From NCBI GenBank assembly GCA_022316685.1, contig JAKJHU010000460.1, positions 1-64,000 on the forward strand: 64,000 nt of DNA. Direction: 5' to 3'. A model generated the notes under the pieces. That model worked only from the letters and a program-made list of their open reading frames with translations, did not search any database and was not told the DNA's origin. Shown one piece after another: positions 1 through 12,889 of the stretch (position 1 is the stretch's first letter; each line of letters starts with the position of its first letter). Made by a program: the position numbers and the translations under genes. This stretch comes from Progne subis subis (Eukaryota > Chordata > Aves > Passeriformes > Hirundinidae).

Positions 1-2590
1 ATTAACTCTTTTCTGCTCCAAACAGTTCACTCTCTCCCCTAAACATCACCTCAGCTTTTCCCTCAAAAATGCCACCTCGCTCCCCTCAGCATCCCTCACA
101 TTTTCCTACAGAAACCGTTCTTGTGTCCCCTCTCAATTGCCTCAGGTTTTCAGCTAAAAATGTCCCTTCTGTCCCCTCTGAGTTATTCCAGGTTTTCCAG
201 TTAGCAGCTGCAAGGAATTCAGGCAAAAGGCAGCAGGGAACAGCTGTAAATTCAAAGGCAGAAGGAGAAGATCTACCAGCAAAGGGGAAAGGCTTCAGAA
301 AACATTTCCTGCAATTAATAATTATTTCCAGTTCCCCAGTGAGAAGAACGCGAACTCCCAGCCATTCAGGCCTGACGGTTCCCTGCAGCGAGAGCTCAGC
401 ACACGCCCACAGAGGCAAGTCCAGCATCTGAAAGAAAGGAAGAAGAAGAAAAGGGCCCACAAGGAAGGATAACGGTGAGAGGATCTGCGCTGAATGTTGC
501 AACACCTGGGAGGGTCACATGTAGAATCCAGAATGAGGAAAACCCCTCAGGGACTGTGCATTAAGTCATGAGCGGGTAGAAAACAGGATCACAGCTGGAA
601 TTCAGAACAGGGGAAGCCCCAGCCCAAAGCAAGAATCCAATACCAGAATCGAATCCAGGATGAGGGGAAACCCAAACGGGACTGTGCCAGAAGTTTGGAA
701 TGGGGGAACAAAGTGGGTGAGGTTGTACCTCATGTGCTGCACGGGGGAAAGCCTAGACCGCACGTCAGCCATAATCCAGAACAGCCGATTACAAGTTTTA
801 TCTCTTTATGTTGTTTTGTAGGAAAGTGAACAGTTTGTAAGGGGAGGGAAGAGTGTTTTTGAAGTTTCATTGTGTTTTAGTTTTTTTTCCAGCTTTCTTT
901 TTCTATTCTTTTAGTGTGTGTTCATAAAACTATTTGTTAATTTTTAAGGTTGAGCCTGCTTTGTTTTTCTCCTAGTCTCTCTCCACAGAAGGAGTAAGTA
1001 CTAAGACCAGAATTTAGTAAATGTGAAGCCACTACATTACTTGGTGTTTCCGCCCGGTTTCAAAATTAAAACTATTAGAGTTTTTCAGTCTAGAGTAGGT
1101 TTAAACAGTTACAAGAAAAAAAGGAAAAAAGCCAGTCTAGGGAATGTCTCTGCCCTAGCTCAGCGTGTGCAACCTGTGCAGGTGCTTGGCCTACACAGGG
1201 GCTGTGGTTCACGCTTGGCGTGTACATCATGGCAGGTGCATGGCATTGCCAAGTTCAGGAAATGTGGTACTGCAGAGTAGAGCTCTGGCCACTAAACTAA
1301 GCCCATCTTCATGTTTTTAATTCTCTTTGCATTCCAGTCTCTTTACCACATCCTCCAATCACTGCCCTGTCACAACAAGAGAAGATCCTGTTTCTGTACT
1401 ACACCTAAACACAGAACTGAACTGGCTACCTGTTACTGCCAATATCAGCTTTGAAAGTCAGTGTTCAGGGTGAGACCTTGAGGGCAAAGCAAAAGGTCAG
1501 AGAGCAGTAGTCAGGGTGAAAGGAGGGCAGGGCCTTACTGGCTGCCTTGTGCGTGGCAGGGGTGGGGGACAGCGCAGGGCCGTGGCCGGGGCAGGCACGC
1601 GGTGGGTCCACGGATCCAATGAGCCCCCACCCAGCCCAGGCTCAGCACCCCTGGCAGAGCCCTCTCACGGCAGCACCTGCACGCTCGGGCGGCCACAGCC
1701 AGGGTGGGGACACCGTCAGAAGCACCCTGACTTTGTGGCAGAGACGGTTCCTCAAGAACACAGCCAGGACCGGCCACGGCCACGCCAGACTCTCCCTGCG
1801 CTCCGCACGGCAGCGTGGTCTAACGGCTCCAAGGGGGCAAGAGAAGGACACTGCGGGAAGTGCAGGACGTGTTCTCGCGCCCACAGAGGGAGACTGCTCC
1901 CGTGCCAGAGGGCTGAGGGAGCCAAACAGCCCCCACGTGCTGGGAACTTTGACCTGGGGGAGAGGAGGGGAGCGGATAAAATCCACGCAAAGCAGAGGAG
2001 GGAAGTGCCTCCAGCCCCAGTGCAGACTGTGAAAAGCTTGTGAAAGGCTGGGCTGCTTTCCTCCTTCTTCCACACCCATCCCTCCTCAGCCATAGTGCAC
2101 AACCATAGAGGAGCAGCGCTGCTGTGGAACTAAGGCCTCAAGTCAGTCGTACCCCATGCTAAGTGACACTTTTTCTCAGGGACACAGGGCATTTAGGCTC
2201 AGCCTGGAGGAGACTCTCACAGTGACAGCTGCTGTTGGGTTCCCAGAGGTGGCTTATTTCAGTTGGGTTTTGTGAAAAAATAAATTCGTTGGAAATAATT
2301 TCCACGCAGAATTTTTCAAGCAAATACGTAACAAAACACGACCTTGCTTGTCTCGCTGGGAATCCTTCTTCCTCAAAGTCCCTCTGGACCTGAGGACGCC
2401 AGGGGGTTCCAATGTGACAAGAGATGGAAAAAAACTAGGATGTGCAAAGCACCCAGCTAGATTCTGGATTGGCATTCACCAGTTCTCTGTGGGTTTTGCT
2501 GGAAAGGTGGAAAAAGGCCAACTGGCAGCCTAGGAGGAAACCAATCTGGGCTGCCAATGAATGGAAGGACACTGCCAGTTAGGTAGAAAA
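1..2590. other. Gene-free left flank
   Basis: I see no recognisable gene here. Positions 1-200 carry a loose repeat of roughly 45-55 bases built on CCCCTC followed by CAGGTTTTC-like words and AAAAATG. Positions 780-1020 are AT-rich. Positions 1510-2080 are GC-rich, which opens overlapping frames on both strands without any recognisable protein pattern, so I treat those frames as chance. Confidence 0.6.
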
Positions 2591-2594
2591 GTTA

Positions 2595-3230
2595 CCTGTG
2601 AAAGTCCACCATGTAGATGCCCATGTCCCCAAGAGTCAGGCTAACGAGGAGCACCAGAACAACAGGTAGATCAGGCTGCAAAGATAGAGGTGTCAAGGAT
2701 AGACTTAGATTGGCAACACAAGGGAGAGTTGTTCCTAGCTCGATGGGCCCGTGAGGCCTCAGGTCATCAGGGCAGAGATGCCACCTATAAGCGGACACGA
2801 GACTGAGGGGTGGATCTAACCACGGACAGTATTTCTCAGGTTATCCACGACTGTGAGACGTGTGCTGCCATCAAGCAGGCCAAGCGAGCGAAGCCGCTAT
2901 AGCATGGGGGGCGATGGTCCAAGTATAAGTACGGGAAGGCCTGGCAGACTGACTACATCACCCTTCCCCAAACCCGCCAAGGCAAGCGCTACGTGCTGAC
3001 CATGGTGGAAGCCACCACTGGATGGTTGGAGACCTACCCTGTGCCTCACGCTACTGCCCAGAACACCATCCTGGGCCTTGAAAAGCAAATCCCGTGGAGA
3101 CGTGGCACCCCGGAGAGAACTGAGTCAGACAACGGGACCCACTTCAAGAACAGCCTTATAAACACCTGCACTAGAGAACATGGCATTGAATGGATAGATC
3201 ACGTCCACTCATGCGCCTTGAGGATCATCA
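2595..3230 (+). pseudogene. Endogenous retrovirus pol fragment (integrase), broken
   Basis: This is a remnant of a retroviral polymerase gene covering the zinc-binding and catalytic-core parts of integrase, the enzyme that joins viral DNA to the host chromosome. The frame holds a GHQGR-type histidine motif (about 2762-2776), a Cys-x-x-Cys pair (2852-2863), the first catalytic Asp in a TDY context (2951-2953) and the second in SDNGTHF (3128-3130). The two Asp are 59 residues apart, normal for integrases. It is dead: in-frame stops lie at 2804-2806 and 2900-2902, and the sequence ends in a CR1 junction near 3235, about where the third catalytic residue, a Glu some 35 residues on, should lie. 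No intact LTRs are visible beside it. Similarity to avian class II/III ERVs is from memory. Confidence 0.85.
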
Positions 3231-3247
3231 AGCCCCTCCCTTTTGTG

Positions 3248-3702
3248 GTCAGGGCACCTGCCACTGGACCAGGTTGCTCAAAGCCTCATCTAACCTGACA
3301 TTGAACACTGCCAGGGATAGGGCATCCACACCTTCTCTGGAAAACCCGTCTCACTGCCTTGCCACCCTCATGGTACAGCATTTGTACCTGTTCTGTAATG
3401 TAAACCTGCCCTCTTTCTATTTAAGGCCATTCTCCTGTGTCCTATCATTCTAAAGTCTTGTATATACTTTTTTCCAGCCTTCTTATAACCCCCCTTCAGC
3501 ACAGGAAGGATGCTCTAAGTGTTGCTAAAGCCTTTTTTCCAGGGCTGAAGAACGCCAGCCCTCCCAGCTTGACTTCATAGGAGAGGTCCTTTAGCCCTCA
3601 TTTCTCCTCTTTGTGACTCTCCTCTGGAGTCACTTCAGCAAGTTCATGTCCTTCTCATGGTTGGAGGCGCCAGAGCTGGACACAGCACTCTGCGTCCCAA
3701 GA
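3248..3702 (-). mobile_element. CR1 LINE, 3' part, 5'-truncated
   Basis: Read on the minus strand this matches the familiar 3' region of chicken-repeat-1 non-LTR retrotransposons, including the stretches on the plus strand reading GACCAGGTTGCTCAAAG (near 3270), CCAGGGATAGGGCATCCAC (near 3312) and CCAGAGCTGGACACAGCACTC (near 3670). The 3' end of the element is at about 3248, directly abutting the retroviral fragment. It is truncated at its 5' side near 3702, as is usual for CR1. The family assignment rests on recall of the CR1 consensus. Confidence 0.85.
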
Positions 3703-4504
3703 AAACCATGAAAACTATTCCGTTCCCTGTGGATAGTTAAGACGTGTAATTGCCTGGTCTTCCACCTCTCGAGGTAGATGATACTGGAATTTACTTTTTT
3801 AGGAACGTAGGAGCATTTGGGATGCTGGCAAAAGGAACAGCCCTAAGTAAAGGTCTTTCGTTTTTTCCAGAGAGGAAGCGTTCTCTTAATGAAGCCTCTC
3901 TTTTTTTCTCTTTTCTTGTGTGGTTTTGTTTTTTAATTCTGATTGCTGAACTTAGTTTTAGCACTAAATCACTCATACAAAAAGGCAATCAGGAGTTAGA
4001 GCTGCAGTCCTAGATTTTAATGTCAGATAAACAAGATGCAACATCAAATAATTATTTAATTTTAATATTACATTAGCATATTTCCTTATGCAACTGGTGC
4101 AGAGCTACTAAAATGCTGTTTTAGCAGAACGTGAATTGGGTCTGTTCTTCAGCAATAGCAGACCTTTGAAACTAAACTCACAGCTCAGGAGTGCAAACTG
4201 AAGCACAATAAAGCTTTGTGGATATAAAAACACTTCACACTGTCAGCTGAACTCGTCAATGTCATGCTGCATTTCAGTGTGGTATAACTTCAGATGCAGT
4301 TATGGATATGTCACATCCCTGATCATGCACCAGTGCAATGAACTACTTAAGACTAGCCTGAAAGCACTTGGCAGGAGGACCTTCCAAAATCAGAAAGTGA
4401 ACTTAGCAAAGGGCACCTGGATGGTCAACACACAAGGCTCCATCAATTGAGCTGGTCCTGCCCAGTGTGATGGTGATAGTGTTCCAGTAGTACACGGGAC
4501 AAGT
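3703..4504. other. AT-rich spacer with a short copy of module D's end
   Basis: No gene is visible. Positions about 4205-4285 repeat the block at 22022-22100 (AACACTTCACACTGTCAGC in both), so a small edge of module D also sits here. The rest appears unique and AT-rich. Confidence 0.55.
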
Positions 4505-4508
4505 ATGC

Positions 4509-5616
4509 TAAGGAAGGGTGAGAGAAGGAGAAAACATGTCCCAAAAAACCTGCTTTCCACAGATGAAATAGAACACACAGTTTTAGGTTACATAATCCAA
4601 TACATTCAGGTTCTTGCTCACACACTCCAGGGGGCAGGGGGGCACTACGGGATTTTCTTTCCATGCTTAAATCACAGAGACCAGCTTCAGGAATTCTGTC
4701 ATTTACTCAGGCTCAAAACAAGAGGTTACAAAAGGAGAAGCTCATCACTGCAACTCAGCATTCCTACCAAAGACTGCTGTGTTGATTTGGCACAGCCTGG
4801 TTTTGTGGCAGCAGCAGGGAGCCCACAGAGGTGGCTTCTGGGAGAAGCTGCTAGAAGCTTCCACCGTGTCCAACAGAGCCAGTTGCTGATAGCTCTGAAG
4901 ACGGGCGTGCCGCCGGCCCAATTAGAAAGATGGGTAAGGCCTCGTGGTCCCATTGACAAAGACCATCTAAGCAGCCCACGGGCAGTTTGTTCCAGGGGTG
5001 GGGAGGCACCGTGCCAGGGCCCATCCCGGCGCGGCGCAGGGCCAGGCGCCGCTGGAGCCACCGCCAGCCCGGTGTGGCCGCGGCAAAGCCGGCCTGCCCG
5101 GCCCCGCGGCCAGCCGCGCCCCAGGCACGAGGGCAGGGCTGGCAGCGACAGCTTCTCCTCCGGCAACACGCACCAGGAGAGGCCTTAAACAGCGCCAGGG
5201 CCCCCGTGGCCACGGCAAAAACACAGCAGGCGACTCCCCGACACGCAGCCTAAACGAGATCCACCTCCTGCTGCTGGGGGATCCTGCGGGGATCTTTGAA
5301 CTGGTGAAACCTTCTAGCAGTAGCACCTACAAGCAGCAGCTTTTCTTCTAGTCAGAGAAGAGGAGGAAGTGAGAATGTGCTGGAAAAGAACGCGGCAGCA
5401 CCAAGGTCAATGAACAAAAGAGGGAAGAAGTGCTCATCACAGCTGAGATTCCTCTGCAAACTGTAGTGAGGACTGTGATGAAACAAGTTGTGGCCCTGTC
5501 ACTTTGCATTAAGTCCCCAGGGGACACAGAGATCCACTCACAGCCCGTGGGAAAAGCACTCATGCTTGAGGGGGTGGAAGCCAGAAAAAGCTTTGGGCCA
5601 GGGGGAGACCTAAAGA

Positions 5617-5660
<44 letters not shown>

Positions 5661-5812
5661 ATGTCCCTGCTTCTAGAGATAAAGAGAAGCCCTTGCTTCC
5701 CAACTGGAGCAACCAATCCCTAAAAAACTGTAGCCTGGGCATGAGGAACCCATGACACAACAGCTTTAGGAAGACTCTTTACCCATGGGAGGGACCCCAC
5801 AGCATACCAGAG
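4509..5812. repeat. Duplicated module A, copy 1
   Basis: This stretch is repeated in the same orientation at 23357-24703. Both copies begin in AACATGTCCCAAAAAA and finish just after GGGAGGGACC. Each contains a very GC-rich core (4990-5225), a (GA)n tract and a 30-codon minus-strand frame that stays open in both copies (5249-5351 here, 24118-24215 there), preceded by a pyrimidine-rich acceptor-like site. A plus-strand open segment of similar predicted sequence also occurs in both copies, ending at a possible GTAAGG donor near 4933, but a one-base indel near 5165 breaks its frame further on. I do not recognise a product. Confidence 0.85.
5621..5659. repeat. (GA)n microsatellite
   Basis: An almost pure GA dinucleotide run of about 39 bases inside module A. 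The matching tract in copy 2 is at 24505-24552 and is longer, with one interrupting T. Confidence 0.97.
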
Positions 5813-6169
5813 GAAAAAAAAACCTCCTCTCCCTGAGCAAACAGAAGAAAAATTCAAATAATGAACGGAACAAAACCCCCATGCCCCGTCTCCCTGCACT
5901 GTCAGTAAGAAAGAGGAGGGGGAGAAAAGAGGTGTTTTAAAGGCTTAATTTACTTCTCACTATGACTCCCTGACTCTGTTAATAATAAATTAATCTTACA
6001 CCCTTAAATTTGAACCCATTTTGCCCTTAGAGTGTTTCTCTCCCAGTTCTTAACTCATGAACCCCTCAATAATTTTTTTTCCCCCTCTCCTTTGCCCAAC
6101 TAGAGCAGCAGAGAGCGAGTGAACAACTTTCATGGGTGCCTGGGTTTGGCCAATTGCCTACAGTGATTA

Positions 6170-6700
6170 AGATACAGCACCAGTCACAGTCTAAGGCTGC
6201 ACCATCCCCCAGAGCCACAGCCCATGAGCTGGGAACCCCCTGTCCCAGCCAAGCACTGGAAAGCCTCTCCCATAACCGGGAAGTCCCACGGGTGCGTCCA
6301 CCCGCAGGCAAAGAGGCTTTCTGACTGTGCTGGGACAGGGCCCAGCTCGGACAATTGGGTGCCAGCAACAGGCCGACACAACGTCCAGTGCGGCAACAGC
6401 CGGGCTCGGCTTCCTCGTGGATTGGGCCCCAAGCCTGGCCAGGGCTCAGGGAACAACCCAGGAGCTGCCAGCAAGGCAAGAGGTCTGATTTTGTGGCTTT
6501 GTCCAGCTTGTCAGTTACAGAAAGGTCAATCCCTGTTTTGTTAGTGAGCAGATACCTAGGCCCTAACGCTAATGATCCTGTGGACTTTGTTAATGAATGC
6601 GTACAAACACAGCATTAGGCTGGAAGGTTCCATCAAGAGCTCAGCTTTGGCTCAAAGGCCTGTTTGTTCAGCCCTCAGCACTTCAGCAGCCCTGAACCAT
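6170..6700. repeat. Repeat family B, copy 1 (partial)
   Basis: This block recurs at 9945-10600, 12890-13440 and 37330-37885. Shared landmarks are CATAACCGGGAAGTCCCAC, GGCCGACACAACGTCC and CAGCCGGGCTCGGCTTCC. It begins later than the other copies, lacking their first 200 or so bases. Long frames on both strands are open only because the block is GC-rich; they contain small indels between copies, which argues against coding. Confidence 0.85.
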
Positions 6701-9700
6701 CTCTTAAGCAGAACCAGGACAGAAGAGCCCAACCGCTCCTGACTTCCAGAGCAGCCCCTGCTGCCTTGGCACTCTCCCCTTTAGTTCTTGTCTCGAAGGT
6801 CAGGACCATCCAAGAAACAAATCCAGGCTCCTCCTACTCCTTGAAGGAGGTCCAAAAGGGCACTAAGCTGTCTCAACACACGAGCAAGACCAGGATGCTC
6901 TTCCTTGGGCAAAACTCAAGCTGCTAAAATGCCAGGAACACCAGACACTGACGGTCCGCTGAAGGATCTCGAGCCAGCTCTACTGACAAGTGGCAGTTGG
7001 AGAAAGGAATCTACAAGGCCTTGAGAAATCCAAACACAGCCCAGATGTTTTCCTGCTTGTATCATTCAGCTCTGCACTTACCTTGCAGAGTCTTCTGCCA
7101 AGTGGGGTTCCAGATGCTCTGCTGCTATCAAAAATACCCACATCACCTCGTTTCTAGGCTCCAAGAAGTCTCATCCCATCATCTTGTTCAGATGTTCCAC
7201 ATGAGGGTTTCCTGTAAAACAAGCTGTTTTCCTATCCAGATCCTTTCTTAAGCTGTAAGAAGCCCATGATCTCACAGGTACTCACAGAAACTCTCCCAAC
7301 ACCATTTGCTGCTTCTCTCTCTCTCTGCCAGGGTCCCAAGAAGTTGTGTCACTTCTCGTCCGGCATTTGCCAGGGACCTGGAGAGAGAAAGGCACAATCA
7401 TTACTATTAATTATGGCCACAGGCTTCGGGCTCAGCCTTCTGGAAGGAGAAGCAGACACTCCTCACCCCGCCAGAGCCAATTCCTCCAGTCCCCGGTCGG
7501 CTCTCGCAAGCCCTTCAGGCCACTCTGCAACGCTCAGCACCGCCGCAGAGCTACAACAGAGCAGCAGTTTATCCACAGGCAATTTCTCCTAGCTCACATT
7601 TCTCTTGTGTTTCCAAAGCAAGCCTAGTGCTTATTTTACACCCCCAGAAGCACGTGCCCACGTCCACAACGATACCGGATTTTCACAGTGTGCCAATAGG
7701 AACACAGACAGATTTAATACTTCATTCTTCGGACAACAGCTCACCCACTTAACCACTGTGCACTTGGACTGCTTCTTGTGGGAGGGTCAACAGAGGTGCA
7801 CCAGCTTTAGACACAGAGCACGAAAACAGAAACCAACTTGCCTCCACGAAATGAAATAAAACATGAGCATAAGCCACATGAAATGATACCGTGTCATAGA
7901 AAACACTGATTTGCTGAGGACATAGTGCCCGAGAGCTCAAGCATCCACTAAAACTAGAAAACACATTCAAAATGGGCCAAAGTAGCAAACATTAGACCAA
8001 CCTTTCAACACAAGTGTGAGTCTGGAAAATGGTTTCTCCAAGTCTCCTTGTGTCATCCCAAGCGCCTCTCCAACTTCAGGGGTCACTGCACTCACTCCAG
8101 GGCACGTGGAGTAAAGAGAGAAAATAAACACAGCCTTGTTGTTTTACACGTGGTGGCTCCATCCCCGGCAAGGTCAGAGCTACTTCGGTTCTTGTTTACA
8201 AATCTCTTTGGGGTGGCTTAGAGTGAAAGACAGGAAGAACCCTGTTTGCAAACACTGTACACAAACAGACCTACAGGCTTCATTTCAAACCATTTGGCTG
8301 CAATGAAAAGCAGCTATGCAGCCAATGGGTTCTTACTACCTGCTGTCATACAGCAATACAAAAGGATGAAATTATTACTTAAGGAAACACATAAGGGAAA
8401 AGAAACTTTGACAGCTGGGCCAGCTGTGTCAGGGAGGGACATTAGCAGGAGAAGAGGCTCCAGCTCCTTGCAGGATTTGCCTCTCATCCCCTCAAAGGCC
8501 CAGCTGCAGCCTCCAGGTAGTGAGAGTTCACCCCCTGTCTCATGCAGATCAGCCATTCCACTCACAAACCTCCTCCTCCCAGGAATGCCCACGTGGCCAG
8601 GCCCTCCACAAGCGCAGTCAGTGATCATCAAGGGTCCAGTGTCTCTCAGCCATTGGACCAAAGCCTTGCAGCACCTGGAACACCCTGGAAGAGAAACACT
8701 GGAGCTTGTGGAACCAAGGAACGGAGGAGCTGCCCTGTCCCAGCTCTGCCTCCACGGCCAGCAGCAGGGCAGAGGCAGCCCTCAACCCCCCCAGGGCTTC
8801 CCCTGGAAAGGGCAAACACCTGCACACAGCTGGGGACAGACGTGGCACAGCCTGAACACGCTCAAGGAGCGCCTCCAGAGGGGACAGAGGGACAACCCCA
8901 AACAAGACTCACACACAGGGGCTCACAGAAACTCTCCAACACCATTTGCTGCTGCTCTCGCTGCCAGGGCCCCGAGAACTTCTGGGTCCCCTTCTTTGTC
9001 ACGTGTGTGTCGGTGACTCGGAGAAGACAAGGTTACGTTCACTTTCTGAGCAGGAGCTGAAACCAACAGAGAAGCACAAAATGAGACAAAAATCCTCTTC
9101 CCCCACCTTCTAGAGTCCCAAGTCAGGAGAACCAACAGAACTCAACAGTTCTGTAGGAGGGCAAAAATCCAGGTGGACTTTTAGCTCAAGTAGAGGAACA
9201 GCTTCTCCTTCCCACTCCTGGGGAAAAACTATGGAAACAGGAGAGCCAACGCACCAAATCAGCTCAGTCTGCACAGCAGGTTTTCTTCCAATGCCCCTGG
9301 CAGACAGAAGAGACGGGCCCTGCCCATCCCCACAGCACACTGCTCTCACTACAGTACGTCCCACGATCCACACCCACCCAGCCCTTCCAAATCCAGAACC
9401 CAGCACCATTCCCAACAGGCTGCCTCACACACAACAGGTTTTTCCAACTGCTGTCACACCTGAACACCTTGGAGTCCTCAGGTACTGCGGGACTTGGAGC
9501 AGAATCAAGCTCAGCAGGATAAGAAGGGTGACGCTGCTTCAATCTCTCGCCAATTCCTGTAAGAAGCTAATTTTCAACTGTATACTGCATGAAAGCAAAG
9601 TTAAATAAACCAGCTCTAGGGAAAAAAATCAACAGCAGCTATCACAAACTCCAGTGGGAATCTCCTTCAGGCTGAGCCTACAGCACCTGTGTCCCCAGGG

Positions 9701-9940
9701 ATGGAAAAGAAAAACCCAAATAAATTAGTCCCGCCTCCAACAGTGCAGGAAGACAAAGACAGGACAGCACAGATGCAGACAGCTGTGGGAAAACACCTCC
9801 AAGTCGCCACGTTCCAGTCTTGCTTTCCTAAAAGATTCAAAAAGAAGCACCATTTTCATCTAAAACTCACAGGCTCAAATTTCTGTAAATATTCCATGCA
9901 GCACAGGTCCCAGGATGTGTACTGGACAGTGGAAGTGTTT
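6700..9940. other. Degenerate repeats between B copies 1 and 2
   Basis: No gene is recognised. Fragments here are related to parts of modules B and C. For example 8000-8080 read on the minus strand resembles 11010-11100 (both contain GACTTGGAGA followed by ACCATTTTCC), and CCAACACCATTTGCTGCT occurs near 7300 and 8936, with related text at 13438 and 37883. The region therefore looks like older, decayed copies of the same amplified unit. A few frames of up to 256 codons are open, but none shows a recognisable domain. Confidence 0.55.
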
Positions 9941-9944
9941 GGCC

Positions 9945-10600
9945 AGGGGCAGCAGCAAAGACACAGACACCAGCTTCAGGAATCCAGCCTCATCGACCAG
10001 AGCTCAAAGCAGCAAAGAACTCCAAACAACAAAGCCCTGCAATGCCCCTCACCATTGCTACCAAAGAGAGCAGCACTACAGGGACTGAGACGCAGCACCA
10101 GGGACCCTGAGACTTCACCATCCTCCAGAGCCACAGCCCATGAGCTGGGAACCCCCTGTCCCAGCCAAGCACTGGAAAGCCTCTCCCATAACCGGGAAGT
10201 CCCACGGGTGCGTCCACCCGCAGGCAAAGAGGCTTTCTGACTGTGCTGGGACAGGGCCCAGCTTGGACAATTGGGTGCCAGCAACAGGCCGACACAACGT
10301 CCAGTGTGGCAACAGCCGGGCTCGGCTTCCTCGTGGATTGGGCCCCAAGCCTGGCCAGGGCTTCAGGAGCAATCCAGGAGTTCCCTTGTCCCTGCACCTC
10401 CCCACAAGGCCTTGCGCAGCTTCTCCATAGAGAAAGGTCAATCCCTGTTTTGTTAATGAGCCGATAACCCAGATCCTAGCACTACCCATCCTGTGGTTTT
10501 CATCAAAAAGTGGAGATAAATATAACATTTTGTTGAAGGTTCCATCAACAGCTCAGCTTTGGCTCAGGGTCTCTTGTTCAGGCCTTTGGACATTGGTGAC
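9945..10600. repeat. Repeat family B, copy 2
   Basis: Fuller copy of the family B block, including the leading part with CACAGACACCAGCTTCAGG that copy 1 lacks. Its downstream side, with GGTTCCATCAACAGCTC, continues to match copy 1 to about 10600. Confidence 0.85.
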
Positions 10601-11255
10601 CAGTACACACCCACAGCCATCCAAGTGTTTCTTTGCATCTCCACAAGCATGGCCCAAGTCCCACACACACAGGAACATCAAGTTTTCCTAGTGTACCAAT
10701 AGAGAAATCAACAGGTTTAATTTGATTTTATTCTTCAGTCAACAACTAATCCAATTAACTACAGGGCACTTGGACTGCTTCGTGCGGAAGGGTCAAAGGA
10801 GCTCCCATGCATTCTTAAGTACAGAGCACAAAACAACAACCAGTTTTGACACACAAAAGGAAGCAGAAAAAAGTCAGAAGATGTGATCCCACAGACTAGA
10901 AGGTATTGGCTTGCCTTTGGGTGTAAGGCCCCAGAAGTCCATCCTGCATTCAAAACAAGGAACTCAGCCCAGGTGGACAAAAGCACCAAGCATTAGACAA
11001 ACCTTTCAGCAGAAGCGTCATTCTGGGAAAATGGTGTCTCCAAGTCTCTTCGCCTCATCCCAAGCCTCTCCTCATCCTTAGGAATCACTGCATTCGCTCC
11101 AGGGTACTTGGCAGGGAAAAAGAGCAAGCGGACACTTTGGGGCTTCCCCAGGATCTTTTCCCCTTTGCCTGCCTCATCAGGCAGTGCCCAGTGGCTGGGA
11201 AATGCTCTCCAGAAACCCAGGGCAGGCCACAGCCTCTGAGCGTGGCACAGATCCC

Positions 11256-11637
11256 CCTGCAAGGGGAAGGAAGGATCGTTACCTGTCCCCAGGATCCCCA
11301 CGGCCACGCGCCAACCACAACCGCAGCACTTTGCCAGTCGAGGCAGGCGGGACACAGCCACAACCGAGATCTCTCCCTCAAGCACAGCACGGATCAAGCG
11401 CCCAGCAAAGGAAGGGCTGCTTGAAAGGGCAGGACAGCTCTGCCCTGGGACAGAGGCAGAGGAGGAACCCGGCAGGCCGTGACACCCCCGAGCACCGCCA
11501 GACAAGCGCTCCAGGCTGCGATGCTGCCCGTCGCATCCCTGAAAACCACCCGTCATACGCACCAGAACAGCTGCAGCAGAGATCCAAGCGTGCCCCACAA
11601 CTGCCAGACACAAGAACAGCTTCGGGCCACTGCTTCC
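11256..11637 (-). other. Open minus-strand segment behind a strong acceptor (module C)
   Basis: On the minus strand a pyrimidine-rich acceptor (TTTTCACTTTCTTCTCAG) precedes an open stretch starting at 11637. The sister copy keeps the acceptor (segment starting at 36094) but has lost one base, CACTTTGCC versus CACTTGCC, which shifts the frame. A second acceptor, CTTCCCCTTGCAG at about 11257, is also kept. This is compatible with a spliced non-coding RNA or with a decaying gene, and I cannot name a product. Confidence 0.3.
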
Positions 11638-11993
11638 CTGAGAAGAAAGTGAAAACATCAACATCAGCTTGTTGTCTTCAAGGGGGCTTGAGCTACAAAG
11701 GGGCACACCTTGGAAGCTTTCATTCCCATCCAAGTTGAAAACTGCCCAGAAAGATCACCTCAACCAAAGCTGTGATTGGAGGGAAATGAACTTATCGCTT
11801 CCATCCTGCTGATACAATTCTGTGCAGTTTGTACTGCCTAGACGACCTCTAAAATTATACCAAATGCATCCCATTCCTCTGTTTCCATGATGTCATTATT
11901 AGAAGAAAATATTTAACTACTTTTGAGGCCTGTCCCTAGTCCAGTTGACATTTCCCTTTGCAGAGCTTTTCAAAGAAGCCTCTTCTTCGCCTC

Positions 11994-12073
11994 TCACAGG
12001 CGCTTAAGCGTCGTGACCACGATTTCACATTCTTCCCTGCCGATTTCAGAAGAGCACTGAATTTCAAGAATAG
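11994..12073 (-). other. Possible terminal exon on the minus strand (module C)
   Basis: An acceptor-like CTGTCTGTTTTTCAG on the minus strand (about 12090) is followed by an open segment that ends in a stop near 11998. Its frame is open in the sister copy at 36452 onward as well, with a few changes. Upstream on the same strand lie two consensus-like donors, near 12207 (CACGTAAGT) and near 12250 (TTGGGTAAGT), both kept in the sister copy. No similarity to a known family is recognised. Confidence 0.3.
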
Positions 12074-12889
12074 GACAATCGATTGAAAACCCTGAAAAAC
12101 AGACAGATGAGAGAAAGGCTGTGCTTGGTGGGGAAATACTTGATGCCTCTAGATCAGCAACAGCACAGCTGACGTTGCAGTGCGATAGCCATAAGTACAT
12201 TTACTTACGTGAGCAAAGGCCACGGAGTTCCCACAGATTTCTGACTTACCCAAGGTGCTCCACGGCCAGAAGGGCACAATCACCAGGAATCGGCGTGTCC
12301 GCTAGAGCTGCCAGCCTTATTCGGGTCGGGAACTTTGGCTCAGAAATCCCTTCATCAGCTCACAAATTCCTGGAGGCTCATTCAATTCTCAGTGGAATAA
12401 GATTCGTTACGCTGCACATTCAAGGACCTCGCACCTGTTGCTAACGGCCCAGCAGCTACAGAGCCCTCTAAATGCTCTGAGGGAAACCAACAGAAGTCTG
12501 CCAGTTGCAGTGAGTGCTGTTTACTTTACGACAGGAGGCAGCTCTACATCAGAGCTAGCACAATACCCCCTCAAACCCCAGCATCTCCCAGAGTTTTGGC
12601 CCCCCTGACCAAGAAATCCTGAGCTAGATGGAAACCTGGATTTTCCTACTGCACTGGGACCAAACATCAGGAGGGGGGAATATCCCAGATCAGGTCTCCC
12701 CAGCCCATCTTCAGGCTTCTCTCCAAGCCCTCCCAAGGGTTCCCAGGGCAGAACAGAAGCAGCACCCAGCCTACAGCTCCTCAGTCCTGAGAGGAGGACA
12801 CCTCCATGGCACTTCCAGGAGTACATCAGGGCTGGGAGGAAGCTCAAAGGGAATAGCAGGCCTAAAACCTTAAATCCTTGCAGGTTTGT

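Noticed and set aside
8246..9060. Overlapping plus-strand frames of 256 and 172 codons
   Set aside because: They lie in GC-rich decayed repeats, overlap each other, have no recognisable domain and related repeat copies do not keep the frames.
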